Shown one piece after another: positions 8,556 through 18,043 of a stretch of DNA of 64,000 bases. Origin of the DNA: Deinococcus sp. KSM4-11 (GTDB lineage: Bacteria > Deinococcota > Deinococci > Deinococcales > Deinococcaceae); the NCBI RefSeq assembly GCF_004801415.1, contig NZ_SSNX01000003.1, positions 62,001-126,000 of the forward strand, written 5' to 3'. Under the pieces are notes generated by a model, which saw only the letters and a program-made list of their open reading frames with translations, did no database searches and was not told where the DNA came from. Each line of letters opens with the position of its first letter. Position 1 is the stretch's first letter. The translations under genes and the position numbers were made by a program.

Positions 8556-10214
8556 ATGGGCATGGAGCAGCGGGACAACCTGGGCGTGGCGGGCGACGAT
8601 GCCCGCCAGACCCCGTTGTATCTCGACCTGCTGCACCGCGAGGCGGAGGGTGACCTGAGCGCCGAGGAACGCGCCATCCTGGCCAGTCTGCCGGATCAGC
8701 CCGGCCTGGACGGCCAGCGCCGCTCCCTGGCGCACGCCACGGCCCTGCTGCGCTCCTTGCCGCCTCCCACCGTGACCGCTCCGCTGGCCCGCGTGGTGGC
8801 GGCCGACATTGCCCTGGCGGCCACGCTCCGCGCTCCCGCTCCGTCCCGCAGCGTGGCGGCCGAGGTCGCGTCGTCCGTGGCGCTCGCGGCGCGGTTGCCC
8901 ACGCCTCCCCTCCCCCGCTCCGTCGCGCCGGCGGTGCTGGCCGAGATGCAGGGACGCCACCTCCTCGAAGACCTGCCTACGCCTCGCCTGCACGTCAGCG
9001 TCGCGGCGGCGGTCGTGTCCGACGTGGCGTGGGCCACCCGCCTCACGGTTCCCCCCGCACGGCCCCCGCGCTCCGTGGCGGCCGACGTCGTCTCTCGACT
9101 GCACCAGGAGACCATCCCGACCCGGCCGTCCCCAGCTGCTCCGGCAGGCGCCCCGGCAACGCTGACGCCCACCGCCAGCGGCTGGCACACCCCGTTGGTG
9201 CCCCGGCACAACCCCGCGCCTCTGGCCCTGGTCGTCGCGCTGATGGTCGGCCTGACCCTGCTGGCCGTCACGACCGCGTGGCCGAACCTTGCGGCGGGCG
9301 CCCTGGTGCTGCGCACCCTGGTCGCGCAGGTCTCTCCCCTGGCCGGCCTGGGCCTGCTGCTGCTGCTGCTCACGTCCGCCCTCGTCACGTGGCGGCCCCG
9401 TCCGGCCATGCAGTGGGCCGGGGCCGGGGCCTTCACGCTGAGCGCCCTGCTGACCCTGCCCGCCGTGGCGGACGTCGTCGCCCGTGGCGAGGTGCATTTC
9501 GGGCGCAGCGTGACCGTGCGGGGGCCGGTCAGCGGCAACGTGATCGCCGTGGGCGGCAACATCAACCTCACGCCGAGCGCCCGCGTGGACGGCGAGGTCG
9601 TCACGCTGCTCGGCGACGTGCGCCGCGAGCCTGGCGCGCAGGTCGCCGGTCATGTCAGCGCCCTGCTGGGGCGCGTGCCCGGTGACCCCGCCGCCCTTCA
9701 GACCACGCTACCCGACGGCATTGGCATGGCCACCGCCGCGGCGTTCCGCCCTGTGCTCGGCTGGCTGGGCAGCGCCGCGTGGCCGCAGGTATTCATCACC
9801 CTGACCGGCGGAGCGCTGCTGATGCTGTTCGTCGCGGGCCTCGCTCCCATGCTCGCCCGCCGGCAGCGGCACGCGCCGGTCCGCACCCTGGCCTTGGGTG
9901 TGCTGGTGCTGGCGGCGCTGCTGGTGCCCGCGTTCCTGCTGGCCATCACCGGGCTGCTCGGGCCCGCCCTGATCGCCTGTGCGCTGACCGGCGTGCTGGT
10001 CGCCCTGGGCCTGAGCGTCAGCGCCTACGACGCCGGACGTACCCTGGCCCGCCGCCTGCACCTTCCGGTGCCGGACGCCGTGGGCGCGCTGCTGGGCCTG
10101 AGCGCCGTGGCCGCCACGCTGGGCGAACCGCCCCTGGCCCTGAGCGTCGCGCTGGTCGGCGGCGCGTGGGGCGCGGGCACGCTGCTGCTCACGCGGGGCG
10201 TGCGGGCCGCGTAA
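8556..10214 (+). CDS. Membrane protein with N-terminal 25-residue repeats and bactofilin-like segment
   Basis: A 552-residue protein. Residues 1-60 look like an anti-sigma or zinc-finger-like cytosolic region without Cys (LLHREAEGDLSAEERAIL). Residues 71-185 contain about five imperfect repeats of 23-26 residues with core RSVAAEV and a following ARLPTPP. Hydrophobic helices lie at about 228-248, 255-280 and 292-312. A short beta repeat follows (GRSVTVRGPVSGNVIAVGGNINL, then GDVRREPGAQVAGHVSALLG), the polymer-forming (bactofilin-like) element. Four or five more membrane helices end the protein. AAGGAAA precedes ATG 8556. Function is unknown; a membrane scaffold is an inference. Confidence 0.75.
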   Translation: MGMEQRDNLGVAGDDARQTPLYLDLLHREAEGDLSAEERAILASLPDQPGLDGQRRSLAHATALLRSLPPPTVTAPLARVVAADIALAATLRAPAPSRSVAAEVASSVALAARLPTPPLPRSVAPAVLAEMQGRHLLEDLPTPRLHVSVAAAVVSDVAWATRLTVPPARPPRSVAADVVSRLHQETIPTRPSPAAPAGAPATLTPTASGWHTPLVPRHNPAPLALVVALMVGLTLLAVTTAWPNLAAGALVLRTLVAQVSPLAGLGLLLLLLTSALVTWRPRPAMQWAGAGAFTLSALLTLPAVADVVARGEVHFGRSVTVRGPVSGNVIAVGGNINLTPSARVDGEVVTLLGDVRREPGAQVAGHVSALLGRVPGDPAALQTTLPDGIGMATAAAFRPVLGWLGSAAWPQVFITLTGGALLMLFVAGLAPMLARRQRHAPVRTLALGVLVLAALLVPAFLLAITGLLGPALIACALTGVLVALGLSVSAYDAGRTLARRLHLPVPDAVGALLGLSAVAATLGEPPLALSVALVGGAWGAGTLLLTRGVRAA

Positions 10215-10220
10215 GAAAGA

Positions 10221-10247
10221 GCGGCTCCGCCTTTCAGCTGGAGCCGC
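10221..10247 (+). terminator. Hairpin after the bactofilin-like gene
   Basis: An 8-bp stem (10221-10228 with 10240-10247) closes an 11-nt loop just after the stop codon. There is no U tract. Confidence 0.4.
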
Positions 10248-10259
10248 CCGCAGGTGGTG

Positions 10260-10345
<86 letters not shown>

Positions 10346-10392
10346 ACGCTGCTAAGAAGTCCGGCCCCAAGCGGATGCCTGGAGCCGGGTGT

Positions 10393-10470
<78 letters not shown>

Positions 10471-10539
10471 ATGCCTTCTCAGGCCCACACATCGTAGTGG
10501 CGAGCGGGCAGGGTGTCAATGACTGCGTCCCGGCCCTGA

Positions 10540-10965
10540 TCATTTCAGGGTGCTGAGGAAGGTATGGATGGCCGCGATCTGCGCATCGGTGGCGGGAGCC
10601 CCGTCCAGGCCGACGCTCCCGAACCGTGGCATGACCGCGTTCAGTTCGCGGGTGGGAGTCTGGCCGCTCAGGACAGCTCGGGCGAACTGCGTGTCCGTCC
10701 AGCGGGCCGCCGCGTGCAGGGTCGGGCCAATGCCGCCCTGGGCCTGCGCGCCGTGGCAGCCGGCACAGGTGCTGGCGAAGAGGGCCTGGCCGTCCGGGGT
10801 GGCGGTGGCGGGCGCCGCGCTGACGGCCGCGCCACTGCCCGCCCCGGCGAGGCGCCCTCCGGCTCCGTAGGCCCCGATCCCCAGCACCACCCCCAGCACC
10901 AGGAACGCGAGGCCGCCACCGATCTCGCGGACGCTGAAGCCCCGGTCCGGACTGTGGCTGTCCAT
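10540..10965 (-). CDS. Membrane-anchored c-type cytochrome of the ba3 oxidase operon
   Basis: A 141-residue protein: one N-terminal membrane helix (GGGLAFLVLGVVLGIGAYGAGG), an Ala/Thr linker, then a single cytochrome c domain with haem motif CAGCH (in STCAGCHGAQAQGG) and a likely axial Met in AVMPRFGSVG. It should face outward and feed electrons to the Cu-A site of subunit II. It is the last gene of the oxidase operon, two bases after the subunit I stop, so co-transcription is nearly certain. Confidence 0.9.
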   Translation of the reverse strand: MDSHSPDRGFSVREIGGGLAFLVLGVVLGIGAYGAGGRLAGAGSGAAVSAAPATATPDGQALFASTCAGCHGAQAQGGIGPTLHAAARWTDTQFARAVLSGQTPTRELNAVMPRFGSVGLDGAPATDAQIAAIHTFLSTLK

Positions 10966-10967
10966 GC

Positions 10968-12704
10968 TCACCACAGCCTCCGGCCGGGCACGGCCTGGTA
11001 GTCCGCGATCATGGGGCCGATCACCGGCAGGTACACCAGCAGCGTGAGCAGCAGCGCGGCGCCCGCGATCGCCAGGAGCGGCTCGGTGCGACGCACCAGC
11101 GTGCTGGCCGCCGCGAGGTCGGTGCCTGCAGGACTGATGGCGTCGCTGGTGGGAATGACGGTGGCTTCCGGATCGTCCACGCGCGGCGAGAGCAGGGTGC
11201 GGAACAGAATCCAGAAGTACAGCAGCGCCGCGACGAGCAGCACCATGCCGCTGATCCCGGTCAGGGCCTTGGGCACGGCGAGGTTCATGGCGTCGTACAC
11301 GGCCTGCTGCGCGCTGGCGCTGATGTGCGCGCGGCGCGGCACGCCCGCCAGGCCCTGCCAGTGCATGCCGACGGCGAACAGCATCATGCCGGTGAACCAC
11401 AGCCACACGCTGGGCAGTGCCAGACGCGGCGACTGGAGGCGCTTGCCGGTCAGGTGCGGCACGAGCCAGAAGGTGATCGCCATGAAGCTCAGGGTGGTGG
11501 CCGTGCCGACCGTGATGTGGAAGTGACCGGGAATCCACGCGGTGTTGTGCACGACGGGCGAGAAGGCAGAACTGGCGTTCACGATGCCGCCCGCCCCACC
11601 GAAGATGAAGCTGACCATCGCCAGCACCTGCCCGGTCATGGACGCGTCCCGCCAGTTCAGGCGGCCGATCCACGCGAACAGCCCCCGGCCGCCACGGGCG
11701 CGGGCGGCGTCCTCGAGCGCGGCGGCGGCGCTGAAGGCGGTCAGCAGGCTGGGCACCGCCACCAGGAACGTCAGGAACATGTGGATGGTCTTCCAAGTGT
11801 TCGAGATGTTCGGATCCGCGTACTGGTGGTGCAGACCGACGGGCACGCTGAACACCAAGAACAGCGCGAAGGCCAGCCGCGCAAGGCCCTCGGAGGCCAG
11901 GCGCCCGCCCGTCTGCCGGGGCAGGAAGGCGTACCACGAGACGTACGCGGGCAGCAGCCAGAAGTACACGATGGGATGGCCCGTCCACCAGAACAGCGTG
12001 CGCGACAGCAGGGGATCGACGCCGGAAGTCAGGCCCAGCGACCACGGAATCAGCATGACAAGCACTTCGGCGACCAGGCCCAGCGCGGCGATACACCACA
12101 TCAGCCACGTGGCAACGCTCATGTAAGCGACGACCGGCGTGACCCGGCCGGGGTTCGCGCGTTTCCAGCCGAGCCACGCCACGGTCACCTGTCCGGCGAC
12201 CAGCAGGCTCGCGGCGACCATGATGGCCGCGCCGATGTAGAAGACGGGGCTGCCCTCCATGGGCGGGTAGAAGGTGTAGAGCACGGTCGCGTTGTTCATC
12301 AGGAGCGGCACGGCGGCGATGAGCAGACCGGCGAGCATCATGCCGTACGTGAACCACGCGAATTTCAGGTTGGGGCGCACGTTCAGGTCGCGCAGGGGCA
12401 GGTACAGCAGCCAGCCGGACGTGAAGAACTGTGTGAACACCAGCGCATTCAGCACGCCGTGCAGCGTGAGCCCCTGGTAATACGAGCTGATGATGTTGCG
12501 CAGCAGCGGAATCCTGGCGATGGCCGGGTACGCGTCGATGCCGGCGTAGTTCAGCGCCTGGAGCGGCCCGATCATCACACCGATGAACAGCGCCAGGAAG
12601 GCCGTGACGACGTAATACTGCGTGACTTTCTTGAGGCCGCTCAGCGTGGCGGCGTCCAGCCCGCCTTGCACGGTGGGCGGCGTGATGGAACTGATGGCGG
12701 TCAA
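10968..12704 (-). CDS. cbaA: ba3-type cytochrome c oxidase subunit I
   Basis: A 578-residue protein with 12 or more hydrophobic helices and the haem-copper oxidase ligands: LHGVLNALVF (low-spin haem His), WWTGHPIVYFWLLP (Cu-B His), LHHQYADPN (Cu-B His pair) and HFHITVGTATTL (haem a3 and low-spin haem His). The sequence style is that of the B-family ba3 oxidases of Thermus and Deinococcus, which have high oxygen affinity and reduce O2 to water while pumping protons. Start ATG 12704 lies three bases after the subunit II stop. Confidence 0.95.
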   Translation of the reverse strand: MTAISSITPPTVQGGLDAATLSGLKKVTQYYVVTAFLALFIGVMIGPLQALNYAGIDAYPAIARIPLLRNIISSYYQGLTLHGVLNALVFTQFFTSGWLLYLPLRDLNVRPNLKFAWFTYGMMLAGLLIAAVPLLMNNATVLYTFYPPMEGSPVFYIGAAIMVAASLLVAGQVTVAWLGWKRANPGRVTPVVAYMSVATWLMWCIAALGLVAEVLVMLIPWSLGLTSGVDPLLSRTLFWWTGHPIVYFWLLPAYVSWYAFLPRQTGGRLASEGLARLAFALFLVFSVPVGLHHQYADPNISNTWKTIHMFLTFLVAVPSLLTAFSAAAALEDAARARGGRGLFAWIGRLNWRDASMTGQVLAMVSFIFGGAGGIVNASSAFSPVVHNTAWIPGHFHITVGTATTLSFMAITFWLVPHLTGKRLQSPRLALPSVWLWFTGMMLFAVGMHWQGLAGVPRRAHISASAQQAVYDAMNLAVPKALTGISGMVLLVAALLYFWILFRTLLSPRVDDPEATVIPTSDAISPAGTDLAAASTLVRRTEPLLAIAGAALLLTLLVYLPVIGPMIADYQAVPGRRLW

Positions 12705-12707
12705 GGC

Positions 12708-13241
12708 TTACTCCTTCTTCGGCGCTTCCACGATGAAGCGCGTGATCATGTCCTGGTGGCCGGCCCCGCAATACTCGTTGCAGATCACGTGCTGCTCGCC
12801 GCTCTGGCGAAAGGTCACCGTGAAGCTCGAGACGTGGCCGGGCAGGATCTCGTCGTTGAGGGTGGTGCCCGTGACCTGGAAACCGTGTACGACGTCCGCC
12901 GAGGTGACGTGGAGGGTGATGGGCGTCCCGGCCGGAACGCGCACCACGGCGGGCGTGAACGTGAAGGCCCGCGCGACGATGTACAGTTCCAGGCCGCTGT
13001 CCGTCCGCACGAGGCCAGGATGCGCGAAGGCGGTGACCCCGAGCTTCGTGGGATCGATCCGGCCGCTGGCGGGCGCCGCGCCGTGCCCGCCGCCGCGCAG
13101 CAGCGGGAAGGTGCCGCTGATCATGCTGGCGAGCACGCCCACGAACAGCAGCACGACCAGCACCAGGGACAGGCCCGCCCAGATCGACTCGTATTTCTCC
13201 AGCGTGCGGTGGTCGAGGCCGGAAGAAGGAGGCGCGGGCAC
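12708..13241 (-). CDS. cbaB: ba3-type cytochrome c oxidase subunit II (Cu-A)
   Basis: A 177-residue protein with one N-terminal helix (IWAGLSLVLVVLLFVGVLASMI) and a periplasm-facing cupredoxin domain. Cu-A ligands are visible: His in DVVHGFQV, then CNEYCGAGHQDM with two Cys, His and Met. It accepts electrons from cytochrome c and passes them to subunit I. GTG 13241 is preferred: it starts two bases after the stop of the 44-residue gene, whereas the in-frame ATG 13283 would overlap that gene. Confidence 0.93.
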   Translation of the reverse strand: MPAPPSSGLDHRTLEKYESIWAGLSLVLVVLLFVGVLASMISGTFPLLRGGGHGAAPASGRIDPTKLGVTAFAHPGLVRTDSGLELYIVARAFTFTPAVVRVPAGTPITLHVTSADVVHGFQVTGTTLNDEILPGHVSSFTVTFRQSGEQHVICNEYCGAGHQDMITRFIVEAPKKE

Positions 13242-13243
13242 GC

Positions 13244-13378
13244 CTACGCCCGGCCTTCCAGGATGCCCAGCACCAGCAGCCACAGGGTGCTGATGGTCAG
13301 CAGCAGCACTCCGACCACGGCCAGCGTGCCCAGGGGGGGACGGCCACGCTCCTCGTGCGAACCTGTGGGTGGTGTCAC
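13244..13378 (-). CDS. 44-residue single-helix protein, candidate small oxidase subunit (IIa-like)
   Basis: A very short gene: GTG 13378 overlaps the CBS gene stop (GTGA) and its TAG lies two bases before subunit II. The product has a polar start (TPPTGSHEERGRPP) and one helix (LGTLAVVGVLLLTISTLWLLVLGI). Thermus ba3 oxidase has a 34-residue single-helix subunit IIa (CbaD); position, size and topology fit, although the sequence is not clearly similar by eye. It could also be an assembly helper. Confidence 0.7.
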   Translation of the reverse strand: MTPPTGSHEERGRPPLGTLAVVGVLLLTISTLWLLVLGILEGRA

Positions 13379-13794
13379 GCGCTCACCTCGGGCGGGCGGG
13401 CGTACTCGCGCAGCACATCCGTCACGCTGATGATGCCGATCACCTGCCCGGCCTCGTCGATGACCGGCAGCGCCCCCACGCGGTGGCTGAGCATGGTGGA
13501 GGCGGCGTCGCGGGCCTCGGCGTCCGGGGTGGTGGTCAGCACCGAGCGGCGCATGACGTCGGCCACACTGACCGCCGCGAGCCGCGTGGTCGCCTCCCAC
13601 GGCGAGAGCGTGCTGACCCGGCTGGGCAGCGCCTCGCGCAGGTCGCGGTCCGTGACGATGCCCACCAGGGTGGTGCCGTCCACGACCGGCAGGCGGCGAA
13701 TGCCCCGCGAGCGCATCAGGTGCGCGGCGTCCGGCAGGGGCAGCGAGGGCGGGGCCGTGACGGGCGGGCTGGTCATGAGTTCGTGTACGAGCAT
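13375..13794 (-). CDS. Two-CBS-domain protein heading the oxidase operon
   Basis: A 139-residue protein made almost wholly of two CBS motifs: MTSPPVTAPPSLPLPDAAHLM with GIRRLPVVDGTTLVGIVTDRDL, and VMRRSVLTTTPDAEARDAA with GALPVIDEAGQVIGIISVTDVL. Such Bateman pairs bind adenine nucleotides and regulate partner proteins. There is no other domain. AGGAGGA lies 5-6 bases before ATG 13794, a strong ribosome binding site. Its stop overlaps the next gene, so it is expressed with the oxidase; sensing of energy charge is an inference. Confidence 0.9.
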   Translation of the reverse strand: MLVHELMTSPPVTAPPSLPLPDAAHLMRSRGIRRLPVVDGTTLVGIVTDRDLREALPSRVSTLSPWEATTRLAAVSVADVMRRSVLTTTPDAEARDAASTMLSHRVGALPVIDEAGQVIGIISVTDVLREYARPPEVSA

Positions 13795-13884
13795 GGTGTC
13801 CTCCTGATTCGGAGGGTCGTCGGCACCCATTACGGCAGCATTACGGCCCGGTACGCGGCGGTACCGGGCCGGCATGACTTCAGG

Positions 13885-14718
13885 TCAGGACGCGGCGGGC
13901 GGAGGCGTGCCCGGCTGGCCCTCGGGTACGAAGGCCGTGCTCGCGCAGGGCTGCTCACCGGCCTTGAGGCGCTCGGCGAAGGCCACAGTGTCCGGCATGG
14001 GCGTATCCCCGACCTCGGCGGCCAGGAAGGCGCGGTATCGGCGGTAGTGCTCGATGGCCGCGTACTTCCCGCGCGTGGTCGCCAGGCAGGCCATCAGGCG
14101 CTGGTGCTGATCCTCACCGATCAGCGGGTCGGCGGCGGCGGCGCGCAGCAGGGCCTGGGCGGCCAGCGGGCACTCGCGGGCCTCGCAGTGCAGCAGCGAC
14201 AACGTCAGGTTCGCCTCGACGATCGCGGCCCGGTGGGCGCTGCGGGCGGCCTCGACCCACTCGCCGGTCAGGTGCGGCAGGTACTCGCCCTGCGCGCTGG
14301 CCACGGCCTGCCGCAGCAGGGCCTCGCGTTCCTGCACGTTCCCGGAGACCCGCGACGCCACGAGCGCATGGTGCAGGGCGGCCGTGTCGCTGGCCGCCAC
14401 CACGTCCGGGTGCAGGAGGTAACGGCCCCGGTCCTCGATCACGGCGTCCGGGCGGCCCAGCACGGAGCGCAGGCGGTGCAGCGCCACCCGGAAGCGGTTC
14501 GCGCTGGCCGGCGAGTCCTCCAGGCCCCACAGGGCGTCCAGCAGTTCATGCCGGTGGACGCCCTGCGGATTGGCGTGCAGGAACCACAGCAGCTCCTCGG
14601 CGCTGTGGGCGGGCCAGGTCACACTCCGGCCATCCACGATCACGTCCGGCTGGCCCAGGGAACGCAGCAGCAGGGCCGGCGGTGGGGTGTGTACAGCGGT
14701 TCTTGTGGTGGCCGTCAT
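13885..14718 (-). CDS. BTAD-domain (SARP-like) transcriptional regulator
   Basis: A 277-residue protein. Residues of about 15-100 resemble the winged-helix DNA-binding part of SARP activators (SAEELLWFLHANPQGVHRHEL, ANRFRVALHRLRSVLG); residues 110-260 are the helical bacterial transcriptional activation domain (YLPHLTGEWVEAARSAHRAA, YRRYRAFLAAEVG). There is no ATPase or sensor domain. ATG 14718 follows AGGAGGTCACC. It lies 90 bp upstream of the oxidase operon on the same strand, so control of that operon is plausible but unproven. Confidence 0.82.
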   Translation of the reverse strand: MTATTRTAVHTPPPALLLRSLGQPDVIVDGRSVTWPAHSAEELLWFLHANPQGVHRHELLDALWGLEDSPASANRFRVALHRLRSVLGRPDAVIEDRGRYLLHPDVVAASDTAALHHALVASRVSGNVQEREALLRQAVASAQGEYLPHLTGEWVEAARSAHRAAIVEANLTLSLLHCEARECPLAAQALLRAAAADPLIGEDQHQRLMACLATTRGKYAAIEHYRRYRAFLAAEVGDTPMPDTVAFAERLKAGEQPCASTAFVPEGQPGTPPPAAS

Positions 14719-14827
14719 GGTGACCTCCTGCACACAGTGTGCGCCTCCGGCGGGCCGACCGCTGTCCCCCGGCCCCACCCGGTGTCCACAGGCGCGGAAC
14801 GCGCCGACTCGGCAGGCGGGTGGGGCG

Positions 14828-14833
14828 TAGTCT
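14828..14833 (+). promoter_or_regulatory. -10 hexamer of a leaderless promoter (acyl-CoA dehydrogenase)
   Basis: TAGTCT lies 8 nt before ATG 14842, with no Shine-Dalgarno site between. It is back to back with the BTAD regulator start. Confidence 0.45.
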
Positions 14834-14841
14834 GCACGTAC

Positions 14842-15958
<1,117 letters not shown>

Positions 15959-15984
<26 letters not shown>

Positions 15985-16810
15985 GCGCGTCCGGCTCGAG
16001 CGGCGTGCCCGCTCCGGCCGTACTCTCTCCAGATCCCGCGTACGCTGCCCCCGAGAAATACAGACCATGCGCGGGCACGTTCGCGCCCGCCCGGGCCCGG
16101 CTGCGGCTGTGGAGGATGCCCACGGCGCCGTCCGGGTCGAGTCTGCCCTGTCCGGCGAGCAGCAGCGTGCCGACCAGACCGCGCACCATGTGCCGCAGGA
16201 AACTCTCGCCCTGGACGTGCACCTCCCAGACCAGCGGGCCAGGAGTGACGTGCAGGCTGCGGAGTTCCCGCACCGTCTGCCGTTCCTCCTGCGTGGCGAA
16301 GGCGGCGAAGTCGTGCGTACCGATCAGGTGGGCTGCGGTGGCGTTCATGGCCTGGGCGTCGAGCGGCCCGGGCACGTGCAGCGCCCGCCCATGCCACAGC
16401 GGGTGGCGTTGCGGGGCGGCCAGCAGGCGGTACACGTACTGGCGCTGCGTGCAAGAGTAGCGCGCATGGAAGCCGGGCGGGGCGTCCTGCGCGTGCAGCA
16501 CGGCGATGGTAGACGGCAGCCAGGCGTTCAGCGCGCGGGCGAGTTTCTCGGTGGGCACCCGGAAATCCTGGGGCACGTCCACGTGCACGGGCATGGCCTC
16601 GGCGTGCACGCCCGCGTCCGTGCGGCCGGCGGCGACCGGGCGAAAGGCCCCCGGCGTCAGGCGGGCCGCGGCCGCGTGCAGGGTGTCCTGCACGCTCGGC
16701 AGGTTCGGCTGGGACTGCCACCCGGCGTAGGGTGCGCCGTCCCACGCGACTTCCAGGCGCAGACGACGGTATCCGTCGGGCGGGCGGAATTCACGGGGCT
16801 CGGCGCTCAT
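15959..16810 (-). CDS. truA: tRNA pseudouridine synthase A
   Basis: A 283-residue protein with TruA motifs: [13 protein letters not shown], the catalytic Asp in GRTDAGVHA, the LNAWLP loop, [16 protein letters not shown] and HDFAAFA. It converts uridines 38-40 of the tRNA anticodon arm to pseudouridine. The last 30 residues are Gly/Ala-rich and run past the usual end into the 3' end of the acyl-CoA dehydrogenase gene. ATG 16810 has a TACCCT box six bases upstream, consistent with a leaderless message. Confidence 0.95.
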
Positions 16811-16816
16811 CCCTTC

Positions 16817-16822
16817 AGGGTA
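16817..16822 (-). promoter_or_regulatory. -10 hexamer of a leaderless promoter (truA)
   Basis: TACCCT on the minus strand, 6 nt before ATG 16810. It is divergent from the M23 peptidase promoter. Confidence 0.5.
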
Positions 16823-16871
16823 GCGCGGGCCGTGCAGCGCAGGTTTCTCACGGACTTCGCAGCTGACCGGG

Positions 16872-16877
16872 TATCAT
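16872..16877 (+). promoter_or_regulatory. -10 hexamer of a leaderless promoter (LysM/M23 gene)
   Basis: TATCAT lies 7 nt before GTG 16885, with no Shine-Dalgarno site between. Confidence 0.6.
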
Positions 16878-16884
16878 TTTCGCT

Positions 16885-17733
16885 GTGAGACGTCGTTTCT
16901 GGGCTGGACTGGCCGTGGCGCTGCTGTGGGCGGGGGCGGGAGCCGATTCCTCGTACCGCGTACAGCCCGGCGATACCCTCAGCGAGATCGCCGCGCGGTC
17001 GGGCGTCAGCGTGGCGGCCCTCCGCTCGGCCAATGCACGCCTGAAGACCACCACGGCCGTGCAGGCCGGCTGGACCCTGACCATTCCCGACCGGAAGCTG
17101 CCCGCCACCACGCACACCGTCACGGACGGGCAGAACCTGACGGTGATCGCCCGCAAGTACGGCCTTACCCTGACCCAGCTGGCCGACGCTAACCCGCAGT
17201 ACCGGGGCGGCAAGCCGGTGTGGGTGGGGGCCGTGCTGACCATTCCGGCCCGGACGGCGCACACAGGCGGGGGCCGCGCCGCCCCAGCGGCGGCCTCGCA
17301 CGTGACCGTCCGCACGGCCAGCACCGGCAATCCAGTCCCAGGGCGGGGTACCTGGAGGTGGCCCCTCACCGGGTATCACGCCATCAGCAGCGGCTTCGGC
17401 GCGCGCACGCTGGAAGGCCAGGAGGAAACGCATTACGGCGTGGACATCGTCGCGCCGGAGGGTACCCTGGTCCACGCGGCGAGGTCTGGGCGGGTGCTGG
17501 AATCCGGCCCGGACTTCGAGCGGGGCTGGGGCTGGACGGTCGTGCTGGAACACCCGGACGGCTGGATCACGCGCTACGCGCACCTGAGCATGAATCTGGT
17601 GAAAGCTGGAGAACTGGTCGTGCAGGGCCAGCCGGTCGGCCGGGTCGGCAACACCGGGCGCAGCACCGGCCCGCACCTGCATTTCGGCACGTACCTGCGC
17701 TGGACTCCGCACGATCCCCTCAGCCTGTACTGA
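16885..17733 (+). CDS. Exported LysM and M23-peptidase protein
   Basis: A 282-residue protein: signal peptide (RRRFWAGLAVALLWAGAGA), two LysM repeats (YRVQPGDTLSEIAARSGVS and HTVTDGQNLTVIARKYGLT) that bind peptidoglycan glycan chains, then an M23 endopeptidase fold with zinc motifs H-Y-G-V-D (first His and Asp), RYAHLS and HLHFG. It would cut peptide cross-links in the cell wall during growth or division. All M23 metal-site residues appear present, so it is probably active and not an EnvC-like activator. Confidence 0.93.
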   Translation: MRRRFWAGLAVALLWAGAGADSSYRVQPGDTLSEIAARSGVSVAALRSANARLKTTTAVQAGWTLTIPDRKLPATTHTVTDGQNLTVIARKYGLTLTQLADANPQYRGGKPVWVGAVLTIPARTAHTGGGRAAPAAASHVTVRTASTGNPVPGRGTWRWPLTGYHAISSGFGARTLEGQEETHYGVDIVAPEGTLVHAARSGRVLESGPDFERGWGWTVVLEHPDGWITRYAHLSMNLVKAGELVVQGQPVGRVGNTGRSTGPHLHFGTYLRWTPHDPLSLY

Positions 17734-17744
17734 GGCCGGTGCTC

Positions 17745-17750
17745 TAGCCT
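17745..17750 (+). promoter_or_regulatory. -10 hexamer of a leaderless promoter (ABM-like gene)
   Basis: TAGCCT lies 7 nt before ATG 17758. Confidence 0.45.
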
Positions 17751-17757
17751 GCACGCC

Positions 17758-17991
17758 ATGGCTTCTCACGTGCATTACGCCGAGGGCAAGGGAAACGACG
17801 CCCTGTCGACCCTGCGCCGATTCCTGAATGGCCTTCCCACCCTACCGGGCTTCGTGAGCGCCGAGCTGCTGTGGTCGGAGGAACAGCCGGGCCTGTACCT
17901 GGTCATGAGCCGTTGGGACGGCCGCGTACCGCAGATGCCGGTGCCCGAGGACGTCAGGGGCTGGGTGTTCGAGACGGTAGACGAACGCTGA
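17758..17991 (+). CDS. Small protein of the antibiotic biosynthesis monooxygenase-like (dimeric alpha-beta barrel) type
   Basis: A 77-residue protein with the ferredoxin-like pattern of ABM proteins: HVHYAEGKGNDALSTLRRFLNGL, then LPGFVSAELLWSEEQPGLYLVMSRWDG. It lacks the longer C-terminal strand of full ABM domains, ending GWVFETVDER. Function is unknown; relatives include haem-degrading and quinone-forming enzymes. The assignment rests on the overall pattern, not on catalytic residues. Confidence 0.6.
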   Translation: MASHVHYAEGKGNDALSTLRRFLNGLPTLPGFVSAELLWSEEQPGLYLVMSRWDGRVPQMPVPEDVRGWVFETVDER

Positions 17992-18043
17992 GGAGCACAT
18001 CAGGCGCACCAGCGTCGGGAGTGTGCCGATCCGTCCGCCCTGA

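Noticed and set aside
7587..9653. 688-codon minus-strand frame
   Set aside because: It runs antisense through yceD, moaC and the repeat protein, which all have clear motifs; the composition is shadow-like.
11325..13430. 701-codon plus-strand frame over the oxidase genes
   Set aside because: Antisense shadow of oxidase subunits I and II, whose metal ligands are visible on the minus strand.
13369..14841. N-terminal extension of the acyl-CoA dehydrogenase frame
   Set aside because: The open frame is antisense to the CBS and BTAD genes; the family start at ATG 14842 gives the right length and a -10 box.
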